35,967 nucleotides of DNA, from contig JADHMB010000013.1 in the NCBI GenBank assembly GCA_016780365.1, positions 1 to 35,967 of the forward strand, in the 5' to 3' direction. This document shows positions 23,901 through 31,362 of this stretch, piece by piece (position 1 is the stretch's first letter; each line of letters opens with the position of its first letter). The notes beneath the pieces were generated by a model. It did no database searches. It was not told the origin of the DNA and saw only the letters and a list, made by a program, of their open reading frames with translations. This DNA comes from Flavobacteriales bacterium (GTDB lineage Bacteria > Bacteroidota > Bacteroidia > Flavobacteriales_D > Parvicellaceae). A program made the translations under genes and the position numbers.

Positions 23901-25949
23901 TTATTTTCCTTTATCCATTTTGTCTTTTAGAGCAGATAATGCTTCTAAATCTCCAAGAGTAGTTTTTTCTCTAGAATCATTTATTGATCTTACAGCTCTA
24001 CTTGTTTTGGAAGCGTTTGATTTAGCTTTTTTAGCTTCAACCTCTCCCCAAACTTTCGTATGAGAAACCAATATTTTCTTAGATTCTTTATTGAACTCTA
24101 AAACTACAAATTGCGTTTTTTCTTCTTCAGCAACATAGGAACCATCTTCTTTTTTCATATGCTTTGCAGGACAATAGGCCTCTATACCATATTCCATAGA
24201 TACGATTCCAGCTTTGTCTTTCAGTTTTATTACTGTTCCTTCATGACTAGAGTTCATAGTAAAAACTGTTTCGTAAACATCCCAATGATTTTCTTGAAGT
24301 TGTTTGTGCCCAAGGCTTAGTCTTCTGTTTTCAGCATCTAATTCTAAAACAACTACCTCTAATTCGTCTCCTACATTACAAAACTCAGAGGGATGTTTAA
24401 ATTTCTTATCCCAAGAAAGGTCAGAAATATGAATTAAACCATCAATTCCTTCTTCTAATTCAACAAATACTCCAAAGTTGGTAAAGTTTCTAACTTTTGA
24501 GATATGCTTAGATTCTATTGGGTATTTCTTGTCAATATTTTCCCAAGGATCTGGTATTAATTGCTTTATTCCTAAAGACATCTTTCTTTCTTCTTTGTCA
24601 AGAGTCAAAACAACTGCTTCAACCTCATCACTAACTTTTAAGAAATCATTTGCAGTTCTTAAGTGCTGACTCCAGCTCATTTCTGAAACGTGAACCAATC
24701 CTTCAACTCCAGGTGCAATTTCTATAAAAGCACCGTAGTCTGCTATTACTACCACATTGCCCTTAACTTTGTCGCCAATTTTCAAATCTTTATTTAACGA
24801 ATCCCAAGGATGTTCAGATAATTGTTTTAGACCCAATGCAATTCTTTTCTTATTGTCATCAAAATCTAAAATAACTACTTTTATTTTCTCGTCAAGAGTA
24901 ACTAATTCTTCTGGATGATTGACTCTTCCCCAAGAAAGATCTGTAATATGAATTAATCCATCCACACCACCTAAATCAATAAATACTCCATAAGAAGTAA
25001 TGTTTTTAACAATACCTTCTAATACCTGACCTTTTTCAAGACCAGACATAATTTGTTTTTTCTGTTCTTCGATCTCAGCTTCAATAAGCGCTTTATGAGA
25101 TACTACAACATTTTTAAATTCTTTGTTGATTTTAACAACTTTAAATTCCATATTTTTTCCAACAAACTGATCGTAATCTCTAATTGGCTTAACATCGATT
25201 TGTGAACCAGGTAAAAATGCTTCAATTCCAAAAACATCAACAATTAATCCACCTTTGGTTCTACACTTAACATATCCAGTAATAATTTCTCCACTTCCTA
25301 GTACTTCATTAACTCTTATCCAAGCCAAATGTGTTCGTGCAGTTTTATGAGAAACTACTAATTGGCCTGTTTTATCTTCCATATTTTCTATGTATAGATC
25401 AACAGAATCACCAATAGCTAAGTCCGGATTGTATCTAAATTCATTTTTAGGAACTACGCCCTCGCTCTTGTAATTGATATTAATTACCACTTCTTTCTTT
25501 GTGATTGCAATTACCAAACCTTGAATTAATGATTTCTCCTCAATTTGAGTAAGAGTACCATCATACATATCATTTAGTCTAGTTCTTTCAGCAGCTGAAT
25601 AAGAATCGGTTTCCTCGGCTTCAAAAGCATCCCAATCAAAAACAGTTGGTACTTTTTTCTCTACTTTTGGAGCAACAGTTTTCGTTTCCACAACATCTTC
25701 AATAGATTTTGAAGTAGCTTTTTCTGTAATAGATATCTCTTTCTTTGCAGTAGTCTTTTTAGTAGTAGGTGCTTTCTTTGCAACTGTCTCCTTCTTTGCA
25801 GTAGTCTTTTTAGCAGCAGGTGCTTTCTTTGCAACTGTCTCCTTCTTTGCAGTAGTCTTTTTAGCAGCAGGTGCTTTCTTTGCAGTAGTCTTTTTGGTAG
25901 TTGCTGCAGTTTTTTTGGCAGCTTTTGGTTCTTTTTTATCTTCGGCCAT
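23901..25949 (-). CDS. rpsA: 30S ribosomal protein S1 with lysine/alanine-rich N-terminal extension
   Basis: 682 residues from the ATG at 25949. S1 binds mRNA on the 30S subunit and helps start translation, which matters in a lineage with few Shine-Dalgarno sites. Six S1 (OB-fold) repeats run from about residue 125 to 630; clear copies read GIVKNITSYGVFIDLGGVDG, GNVVVIADYGAFIEIAPGVE and ISKVRNFTNFGVFVELEEGI. The first about 75 residues are an Ala/Lys/Thr/Pro-rich, histone H1-like extension (KKAPAAKKTTAKKETVA repeats) absent from E. coli S1 (557 residues). The open frame reaches back to an ATG at 25988, giving MDRPLSEIQKKRH; I chose 25949 because MAEDKKEPKAAKK fits the family start and the upstream codons lie in the leader. 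Own promoter and terminator. Confidence 0.95.
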   Translation of the reverse strand: MAEDKKEPKAAKKTAATTKKTTAKKAPAAKKTTAKKETVAKKAPAAKKTTAKKETVAKKAPTTKKTTAKKEISITEKATSKSIEDVVETKTVAPKVEKKVPTVFDWDAFEAEETDSYSAAERTRLNDMYDGTLTQIEEKSLIQGLVIAITKKEVVININYKSEGVVPKNEFRYNPDLAIGDSVDLYIENMEDKTGQLVVSHKTARTHLAWIRVNEVLGSGEIITGYVKCRTKGGLIVDVFGIEAFLPGSQIDVKPIRDYDQFVGKNMEFKVVKINKEFKNVVVSHKALIEAEIEEQKKQIMSGLEKGQVLEGIVKNITSYGVFIDLGGVDGLIHITDLSWGRVNHPEELVTLDEKIKVVILDFDDNKKRIALGLKQLSEHPWDSLNKDLKIGDKVKGNVVVIADYGAFIEIAPGVEGLVHVSEMSWSQHLRTANDFLKVSDEVEAVVLTLDKEERKMSLGIKQLIPDPWENIDKKYPIESKHISKVRNFTNFGVFVELEEGIDGLIHISDLSWDKKFKHPSEFCNVGDELEVVVLELDAENRRLSLGHKQLQENHWDVYETVFTMNSSHEGTVIKLKDKAGIVSMEYGIEAYCPAKHMKKEDGSYVAEEEKTQFVVLEFNKESKKILVSHTKVWGEVEAKKAKSNASKTSRAVRSINDSREKTTLGDLEALSALKDKMDKGK
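25769..25900 (-). repeat. rpsA: 51-bp exact tandem repeat in the rpsA N-terminal extension
   Basis: Two identical 51-base copies lie at 25769-25819 and 25820-25870, followed by a partial third copy from 25871 that lacks an internal segment, and a diverged partial copy just below 25769. Each unit encodes 17 residues of the KKAPAAKKTTAKKETVA type, so changes in copy number keep the reading frame. Confidence 0.92.
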
Positions 25950-25974
25950 GTGGCGTTTTTTTTGTATCTCTGAT

Positions 25975-26014
25975 AATGGTCTATCCAAAGAGAGGTTAAT
26001 TTACTTGGACCATC
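25975..26014 (-). promoter_or_regulatory. Hairpin in the rpsA leader
   Basis: ATGGTC (25976-25981) pairs with GACCAT (26008-26013), and TCCAA (25984-25988) can alternatively pair with TTGGA (26005-26009). The two options share the same loop and cannot both form fully. The element falls between the predicted transcript start and the start codon. Autogenous control by S1 is known in E. coli; whether this hairpin serves that role is inference. Confidence 0.35.
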
Positions 26015-26030
26015 AAGTATTTACGGGCGA

Positions 26031-26060
26031 CAAAAATAGTGAATTATATGTTTTATCCAA
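26031..26060 (-). promoter_or_regulatory. Promoter of rpsA
   Basis: On the minus strand TTG (26060-26058), 19 bases, then TATTTTTG (26038-26031), an exact TAnnTTTG with ideal spacing. This gives a leader of about 75 bases before the rpsA ATG at 25949. Confidence 0.65.
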
Positions 26061-26125
26061 GAACAAATAATAATAATTAACGCTTCTATGAATTTACCGT
26101 AATAAATATATATATTTTTATAATC

Positions 26126-27163
26126 TTGAAACAAGACAATACATACATGGCAAGATGCCTAGAATTGGCAAGAAAAGGAGCAGGATTTGTTTCACCAAAC
26201 CCCATGGTAGGTTGTGTAATTGTCTACAAAAATAGAATTATAGGAGAAGGATATCATCAAAAATATGGTGAAAACCATGCTGAAGTAAATGCCATTAATA
26301 TGGTGAAAAACAAAAGAGAGCTAGAGGGAGCAACTTTGTACGTAAATCTTGAGCCTTGTTGTCATTTTGGAAAAACCCCACCTTGTTGTCATTTAATAGT
26401 TAAAGTAGGAATTTCTAGTGTTGTAATTGGCAGCAAAGACAATTCGAAGAAAGTAAATGGATTGGGAATAAAATATCTGCAAGAAAACAATGTGAAAGTC
26501 AAAGTTGATTTGCTAAAAAAGGAATGTCTAGAAGTTAATAAACGGTTTTTTACCTATCACCAAAAAAATAGGCCTTACATAATTCTGAAATGGGCGGAAA
26601 CCAAAGATGGTTTTATGGATATTTTTCGAAAGGGAAAAAAGAAAGAAATTAATTGGATCAGTAGTGAAAATTCCAAAACCTTAGTTCACCAGTGGAGAGC
26701 ACATGAGGATGCAATTTTAGTTGGAAGAACTACTGTAGAAAATGACAATCCAAAACTTACCGTAAGAGAGGTCAAAGGAATAAACCCTGTGAGAGTAATC
26801 TTAGATCCAAATCTTAAATTGGGTTCTGACTATAATATTTTTGATAATAGCTCCAAAACAATAATTGCAAATTTAATTGTGGAAGAAAAAAAAGATAATA
26901 TATTCTACTTGAAATTTAAGGAGAAAGATATGATTCTTAATCTGTTAAACTATTTATACCAAATGGAAATTTCCTCCATAATTATTGAAGGAGGATTCAA
27001 AACAATAACAAGTTTTATAAACAACAATTACTGGGATGAAGCAAGAGTAATTGTTGGAGATAAATTATTTAAAAATGGATTAAAATCCCCTGTATTAAAT
27101 AAAAAATGGATATCAAAGGATGAAATAGGTCAGGATACACTTCTTAAATACTTGAATGATTGA
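26126..27163 (+). CDS. ribD: Bifunctional riboflavin deaminase/reductase RibD
   Basis: 345 residues. The N-terminal zinc deaminase converts diaminohydroxyphosphoribosylaminopyrimidine and the C-terminal reductase reduces the ribosyl group, two early steps of riboflavin synthesis. Zinc ligands and the catalytic residue are visible: His51 and Glu53 in HAEVNAI, Cys78 and Cys87 in PCCHFGKTPPCC; PNPMVGCVIV marks the family. The reductase half has WISSENSKTLVHQWRAHEDA, then ILVGRTTVENDNPKLTVR and IIIEGGFKT. The start is TTG at 26126: the ATG at 26147 would cut off part of the helix before YMARCLELA, which family members have. The 8-base overlap with the next gene suggests translational coupling. 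Confidence 0.94.
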   Translation: MKQDNTYMARCLELARKGAGFVSPNPMVGCVIVYKNRIIGEGYHQKYGENHAEVNAINMVKNKRELEGATLYVNLEPCCHFGKTPPCCHLIVKVGISSVVIGSKDNSKKVNGLGIKYLQENNVKVKVDLLKKECLEVNKRFFTYHQKNRPYIILKWAETKDGFMDIFRKGKKKEINWISSENSKTLVHQWRAHEDAILVGRTTVENDNPKLTVREVKGINPVRVILDPNLKLGSDYNIFDNSSKTIIANLIVEEKKDNIFYLKFKEKDMILNLLNYLYQMEISSIIIEGGFKTITSFINNNYWDEARVIVGDKLFKNGLKSPVLNKKWISKDEIGQDTLLKYLND

Positions 27164-28028
27164 TTTAGCCATAACAATTACCACATTTTCCGTGATGGTT
27201 ATGTTGTTTAAATATTTTGATAAAATAAGGGTAAATAATCTAATAGCCATTACTTTCAACTATTTTACTGCAGGAACATTAGCATTATCGAGTTATTTAC
27301 TAGAAAACAGTTTTATTGAACTTAAAACTAATACCAATTTAATTCTTGTAATTATAGCCTTAATTATAGGATCTCTATTTGTAATAACATTTAATTTATA
27401 TGCCTATTCAGCACAGAAAATAGGAATTACTTTAAGTACAATATCCAATAAGATGTCTATGGTTATTCCAATATTAATAGGAATAATTTTATTTAAAGAG
27501 GAAGTTACTTTTTTTAAAATTATAGGAGTTTTTCTTGCACTCGGAGCTATTGTATTTTCTTCTAAAGAAGACAAGAAAAGTAAAAAACTAAGTCAACTAA
27601 ATATAATCATCCTCTTCTTACTTTTTATAGGTCAAGGTTTAGCAGATGGTCTTCTAAATTGGGGACAAAGAAATATTTTAAATAGTCAAAATATGAATCT
27701 TTTTTTCACATTGACCTTTCTTTTTGCTGGATTTACAGGTGGGTTATATAGTTTTATTAAAATAAAAACATCCAATCTAAAGATGGATAAAAAAAGTATT
27801 TTTTGGGGAATTATTCTAGGAATCCCTAACTATTTAACCCTGCTTTATTTTATAAAATCTTTAAAAAGTGAACTATTTACTACTTACCAAGTCTTTCCAA
27901 TAGTAAATATTGGTGTTATCGTAATGTGTACTATATTATCAGTAATCTTATTTCAAGAAAAGGTATCTATTTTTAAATGGGTTGGAGTTGGATTTGGAAT
28001 ACTAGCTATTTCGTTAATCCTACTTTAA
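27156..28028 (+). CDS. EamA/DMT-superfamily transporter
   Basis: 290-residue inner-membrane protein with about ten hydrophobic helices in two five-helix halves, the drug/metabolite transporter (EamA) layout. The first half ends with GITLSTISNKMSMVIPILIG followed by a glutamate-containing FKEEVTFFKIIGVFLALGAI; the second half mirrors this with YQVFPIVNIGVIVMCTI and LFQEKVSIFKWVGVGFGILA. This repeated E-K/V-x-K-x-x-G pattern at the end of each half is typical. Substrate cannot be told. Its ATG lies inside the end of ribD (8-base overlap), so a link with riboflavin or a related metabolite is possible but unproven. One base separates its stop from the stop of convergent dapA. Confidence 0.85.
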   Translation: MIDLAITITTFSVMVMLFKYFDKIRVNNLIAITFNYFTAGTLALSSYLLENSFIELKTNTNLILVIIALIIGSLFVITFNLYAYSAQKIGITLSTISNKMSMVIPILIGIILFKEEVTFFKIIGVFLALGAIVFSSKEDKKSKKLSQLNIIILFLLFIGQGLADGLLNWGQRNILNSQNMNLFFTLTFLFAGFTGGLYSFIKIKTSNLKMDKKSIFWGIILGIPNYLTLLYFIKSLKSELFTTYQVFPIVNIGVIVMCTILSVILFQEKVSIFKWVGVGFGILAISLILL

Positions 28029-28029
28029 A

Positions 28030-28920
28030 TTAAACCAAAGTATCATCTATTGACGCTGTAAGAGAATATAGTTTTTTAGATGTTTCTTCTGTAATACCAA
28101 CAAGCGGCAACCTAACAAAATCAGAGCATATGTTAATTAATTTTAGCAAGTACTTAATTCCTGCGGGATTTCCATCCACAAATAAATAATGAATGATCTC
28201 GAAGAGTTCGTAATGCTTTTCTTTTGCTAAATCTAAATTTTTATTCAAAGCTGCATCTACCATAGTTGAAAATCTTTTGGGGAATGCATTAGCTATTACA
28301 GAAATAACACCGTCTCCTCCTACTAAAATATGTCCAAGAGTTAAAGCATCGTCCCCAGAAATCACCAAAAAATTATCTGGTTTTTTTAAAATGATAGTCA
28401 TTATTTGTTCTAAGTTTCCAGATGCTTCTTTAACTCCTACTATATTTTTAAAATCTTTTGCCAGTTTAACCGTTGTATCAGCAGTTATATTGGAACTTGT
28501 TCTTCCTGGCACATTGTAAATTATAATAGGAAGATTAGTTGCATTAGATATGGATTTAAAATGCTCGTAAATACCTTGTTGTGATGGTTTGTTATAATAT
28601 GGACTTACAGAGAGAAATCCATCTATCTTATGGTCTGAAAAAAACTTTATTTTTTCACAAACATCGGATGTGCTGTTTCCACCAACTCCTAATAAAATAG
28701 GAAGTTTACCAGCATTAATTTCAATAATATAATCTAGTACTGCTATTTTCTCTTCTTTATTAAGAGTGACAGACTCTCCAGTAGTGCCCTGTACTACTAG
28801 ATAGTTGGTTCCATTATTAATCTGAAACTCAACTAGTTTCTGTAAACCATTGTAATCTACTTTTCCATTTTCATTGAATGGAGTTACTAGTGCGACGCCT
28901 GTACCTTTAAATTTATCCAT
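28030..28920 (-). CDS. dapA: 4-hydroxy-tetrahydrodipicolinate synthase
   Basis: 296-residue aldolase-type TIM barrel condensing pyruvate with aspartate semialdehyde, the branch step to diaminopimelate and lysine. Catalytic residues are in place: Schiff-base Lys164 in VGVKEASGN, Tyr135 in IIIYNVPGRTS with Arg140, the GTTGE loop (45-49), and SPYYNKPSQQG with the tyrosine pair near 108-109. Length and the start MDKFKGTGVALVTPF match the DapA family, which distinguishes it from N-acetylneuraminate lyase. It is the last gene of the bamD-rpoZ-coaBC-DUF4835 run, 8 bases downstream of DUF4835, so it should be co-transcribed. No terminator is visible before the convergent DMT gene. Confidence 0.96.
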   Translation of the reverse strand: MDKFKGTGVALVTPFNENGKVDYNGLQKLVEFQINNGTNYLVVQGTTGESVTLNKEEKIAVLDYIIEINAGKLPILLGVGGNSTSDVCEKIKFFSDHKIDGFLSVSPYYNKPSQQGIYEHFKSISNATNLPIIIYNVPGRTSSNITADTTVKLAKDFKNIVGVKEASGNLEQIMTIILKKPDNFLVISGDDALTLGHILVGGDGVISVIANAFPKRFSTMVDAALNKNLDLAKEKHYELFEIIHYLFVDGNPAGIKYLLKLINICSDFVRLPLVGITEETSKKLYSLTASIDDTLV

Positions 28921-28928
28921 GACTAAAT

Positions 28929-29837
28929 TTACTTCAATTTATTATATGCTTTTATTCTAGATGGGTCTAATTGAGAAACCAGATTATAAATTTTGTTTCT
29001 TTCAGATGGTGAAGTAGGTAAATAAATTTTAATTAACTCTTCATATTTGGCATTAAAAAACAATTGCATATTTAAAGAAGAAGGTCTACTCTTATGAATC
29101 TCCAATAAATCATTTACAGAGCTAGTTATTTCTTTAATACAGGTATCTCTATTGATATAACACTGGTCTAAACCACTAATATGGTAATTGTAAAAAGTCT
29201 TCCTAAGAGATGTGAATTGAGGTTGTAAAGCATTTTGTATTAACCAAAAGCGATTGTTACTTCCATCACCATCGGGAGCTTTCCAACCTGGTTCTGATGC
29301 ACTTTGACAAATACTTAAAATTTGATCTGCTTTATTAAAATAAGGTGTCCCACCTTCCATAGAAAAAGAGTCGTAATCGTAACCTAGAATCATATAAATA
29401 TAATAAGCTAAGATATCGGCTAAATTATCTACGTGCTGCCCTTCAAAATATTGTATAGGTGAGTTTCTAATATATTTAAAAGTGACATTTTTATCAATAT
29501 AACTCATTAAAAGCGATTTGTAATCAGAATTAAAAACTGGTCTTTGGGAAGTAATTTGCAATTTTCCCGAAAAATCATTCCCAGACTTAGAATTTAGTGT
29601 CAATAAAAAAGAAACATCAATTTGTTCGTGCTGTTCAAACTTGTCGTTGGTCCAATTGTAGCCAAAATTGATATATTCAATCATGGCGTTTTTTAAGGAA
29701 GAAAAAATCTCTTCATTTGCAGGATTATTTTGAAGAGTAGGTGCTATAACTTGAACTTCACAATTGAATATCTGAGAAATAGATAATTTAGAAAAACCCA
29801 AAGTAACAATAAATAGTATTTTAATTCTTAAATACAT
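28929..29837 (-). CDS. DUF4835 family protein (PorD-type, T9SS-associated)
   Basis: 302 residues. A signal peptide (RIKILFIVTLGFSKLSIS, then QIF) leads to the envelope. The family pattern is clear: FNCEVQVIAP, a long N-terminal domain with QRPVFNSDY, FKYIRNSPIQYFEG, and the DNLADILAYYIYMILGYDYD segment, then ILSICQSASEPGWKAPDGDG and NRFWLIQNAL. These are hallmarks of DUF4835, which I recall being annotated as PorD, a type IX secretion protein; that name rests on memory and should be checked. Its start overlaps coaBC by 10 bases and dapA follows after 8 bases. The coaBC-DUF4835 pairing is usual in Bacteroidota, and the gene after it is often recN, which is absent here. Confidence 0.85.
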   Translation of the reverse strand: MYLRIKILFIVTLGFSKLSISQIFNCEVQVIAPTLQNNPANEEIFSSLKNAMIEYINFGYNWTNDKFEQHEQIDVSFLLTLNSKSGNDFSGKLQITSQRPVFNSDYKSLLMSYIDKNVTFKYIRNSPIQYFEGQHVDNLADILAYYIYMILGYDYDSFSMEGGTPYFNKADQILSICQSASEPGWKAPDGDGSNNRFWLIQNALQPQFTSLRKTFYNYHISGLDQCYINRDTCIKEITSSVNDLLEIHKSRPSSLNMQLFFNAKYEELIKIYLPTSPSERNKIYNLVSQLDPSRIKAYNKLK

Positions 29838-31018
29838 TCTTCTACAAAGTTTAGAATATCTATTGCTACTAGATCTTTGGTTTTTAACTCGAACTCCCTC
29901 TCTTCGGAAGGAGTTATTAAGGTGATTTTATTGGTATCATGACCAAAACCAGCTCCAGTATCTCTCAGAGAATTTAAAATAATTGCATCTAGATTTTTTC
30001 TTTTCATTTTTTGATAGGCATTTTCAATACCATTCTCTGTTTCTAGAGCAAAACCAATAACGAGTTGCTTCTTTTTACTTTTTGATAAATCTTTTAAAAT
30101 ATCTGGTGTTTTTTTCAATTGAATGCTTATTTCTTGGTCTTGCTTTTTAATTTTATTTGAAGCAATATTTTTTGGCTCATAATCTGCTACAGCAGCACTC
30201 ATTATTAAAACGTCTATTTTATCAAATCTTTTAGTAATTTCTTTTTTCATTTCCTGAGTTGACATAACATCTATTCTTTGGACATTTTCAGGTGTTTTCA
30301 ATGTTACAGGTCCTGAAACCAATTGAACATTTGCACCTCTTTTTTGCGCTTCGTTAGCCAAAGCATATCCCATTTTTCCAGTTGAATGATTGCTTATAAA
30401 ACGAACAGGGTCTATGGATTCGTATGTAGGTCCAGCAGAAATTAAAATATTTAAGTTTTTTAGAGTAGCTTTTTCAAGAAAATAATTGTTTATGTAAGTC
30501 ACTATTTCTTCTGGTTCTTCCATTCTACCCTTCCCTTCTAATCCACTAGCTAATTCTCCTTCTTTTGGCTCTATTACATTTACCGATCTTTTTGTTAATA
30601 ATTGAATATTTGACTGAGTAGATTTATTTTTAAACATATCTAAATCCATTGCTGGGGCAACAAAAACTGGGGCATTGCATGAAAGAAATGTAGATAAGAA
30701 AAAACTATCTGCTTTTCCAGAAACTAAATTAGATATTGTGTTGGCAGTAGCTGGAGCAATAACCATTAAGTCGGCCCAAGAACCAAGATCAACGTGGTTG
30801 TTCCATTCGCCAGTATTTTCGTCTTTGATAAAGTCTTTATAGACTGGATTTTTTGATAAAGTAGATAGGGTAACGGTAGTAACAAATTGAAGAGCAGCTT
30901 CTGTAACTATAACTTTTACAAATGCTCCAGATTTGATAAATTCTCTAATTAAAAAGGCTGATTTGTATGCAGCTATACTTCCAGTGACAGCTAGTAATAC
31001 ATTTTTGCCACTTAGCAT
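29828..31018 (-). CDS. coaBC: Bifunctional phosphopantothenoylcysteine decarboxylase/synthase
   Basis: 396 residues, also called Dfp, carrying out two consecutive steps of coenzyme A synthesis. The flavoprotein CoaC half has GSIAAYKSAFLIRE at the N terminus, a catalytic His in NNHVDLGSWADLMVIAPATA, and the substrate-clamp element written APAMDLDM, where many bacteria have Asn instead of Asp. The CoaB half starts near residue 190 with LISAGPTYESIDPVRFISNH and GKMG, and contains KKTPDIL and VGFALET. The end of the gene overlaps the DUF4835 start by 10 bases and rpoZ precedes it by 8 bases. The Asp variant in the PAM motif is common in Bacteroidota to my knowledge, so the enzyme should be active. 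Confidence 0.95.
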   Translation of the reverse strand: MLSGKNVLLAVTGSIAAYKSAFLIREFIKSGAFVKVIVTEAALQFVTTVTLSTLSKNPVYKDFIKDENTGEWNNHVDLGSWADLMVIAPATANTISNLVSGKADSFFLSTFLSCNAPVFVAPAMDLDMFKNKSTQSNIQLLTKRSVNVIEPKEGELASGLEGKGRMEEPEEIVTYINNYFLEKATLKNLNILISAGPTYESIDPVRFISNHSTGKMGYALANEAQKRGANVQLVSGPVTLKTPENVQRIDVMSTQEMKKEITKRFDKIDVLIMSAAVADYEPKNIASNKIKKQDQEISIQLKKTPDILKDLSKSKKKQLVIGFALETENGIENAYQKMKRKNLDAIILNSLRDTGAGFGHDTNKITLITPSEEREFELKTKDLVAIDILNFVEECI

Positions 31019-31026
31019 GAAAAATA

Positions 31027-31359
31027 TTATTCGTTGGAATCTTCGTTTTCAGGAGATTTCCAAAATATTTTGTCGTTTTCTAATTCCTGAATAGCAATAG
31101 CTCCAGATTTAGGCAATCTTTCGTAATATTTTGAAACTTCAATTTGCTCTCTGTTTTCAAAAATTTCCTCTAGATTATCAGTTGAAGTAGCAAACTCATC
31201 TAATTTTTGATTAAGCTCTTCTTTCATTTCAACATTAATCTGGTTAGATCTCTTTGATAAAACAGTGATTATTTCGTAGATATTACTGGTTTCAGACTCT
31301 AATTCTCTAAGACTTCTTGTAATTGTTGTTCTCTCTGCTGTGCTATCTTTATATGCCAT
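31027..31359 (-). CDS. rpoZ: RNA polymerase omega subunit family protein, Bacteroidota type
   Basis: 110-residue protein of the Bacteroidota RpoZ-like family. Recognisable elements are the N-terminal TTITRSLRELES with SNIYEIITVLSKRSNQIN, the central KEELNQKLDEFATSTDNLEE and the ENREQIEVSKYYERLPK segment. Omega helps the assembly and stability of the beta-prime subunit and, in other bacteria, contributes to ppGpp sensing. Sequence resemblance to E. coli omega is low, and the family assignment rests on lineage-specific conservation and position. It lies 3 bases after bamD and 8 before coaBC, an order widely kept in Bacteroidota, so it is co-expressed with outer-membrane assembly. Confidence 0.88.
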   Translation of the reverse strand: MAYKDSTAERTTITRSLRELESETSNIYEIITVLSKRSNQINVEMKEELNQKLDEFATSTDNLEEIFENREQIEVSKYYERLPKSGAIAIQELENDKIFWKSPENEDSNE

Positions 31360-31362
31360 TGG

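Noticed and set aside
25769-25900. Tandem repeats considered as a CRISPR array or non-coding minisatellite
   Set aside because: The units are directly adjacent without spacers, 51 bases long and in frame with rpsA, so they are coding repeats.
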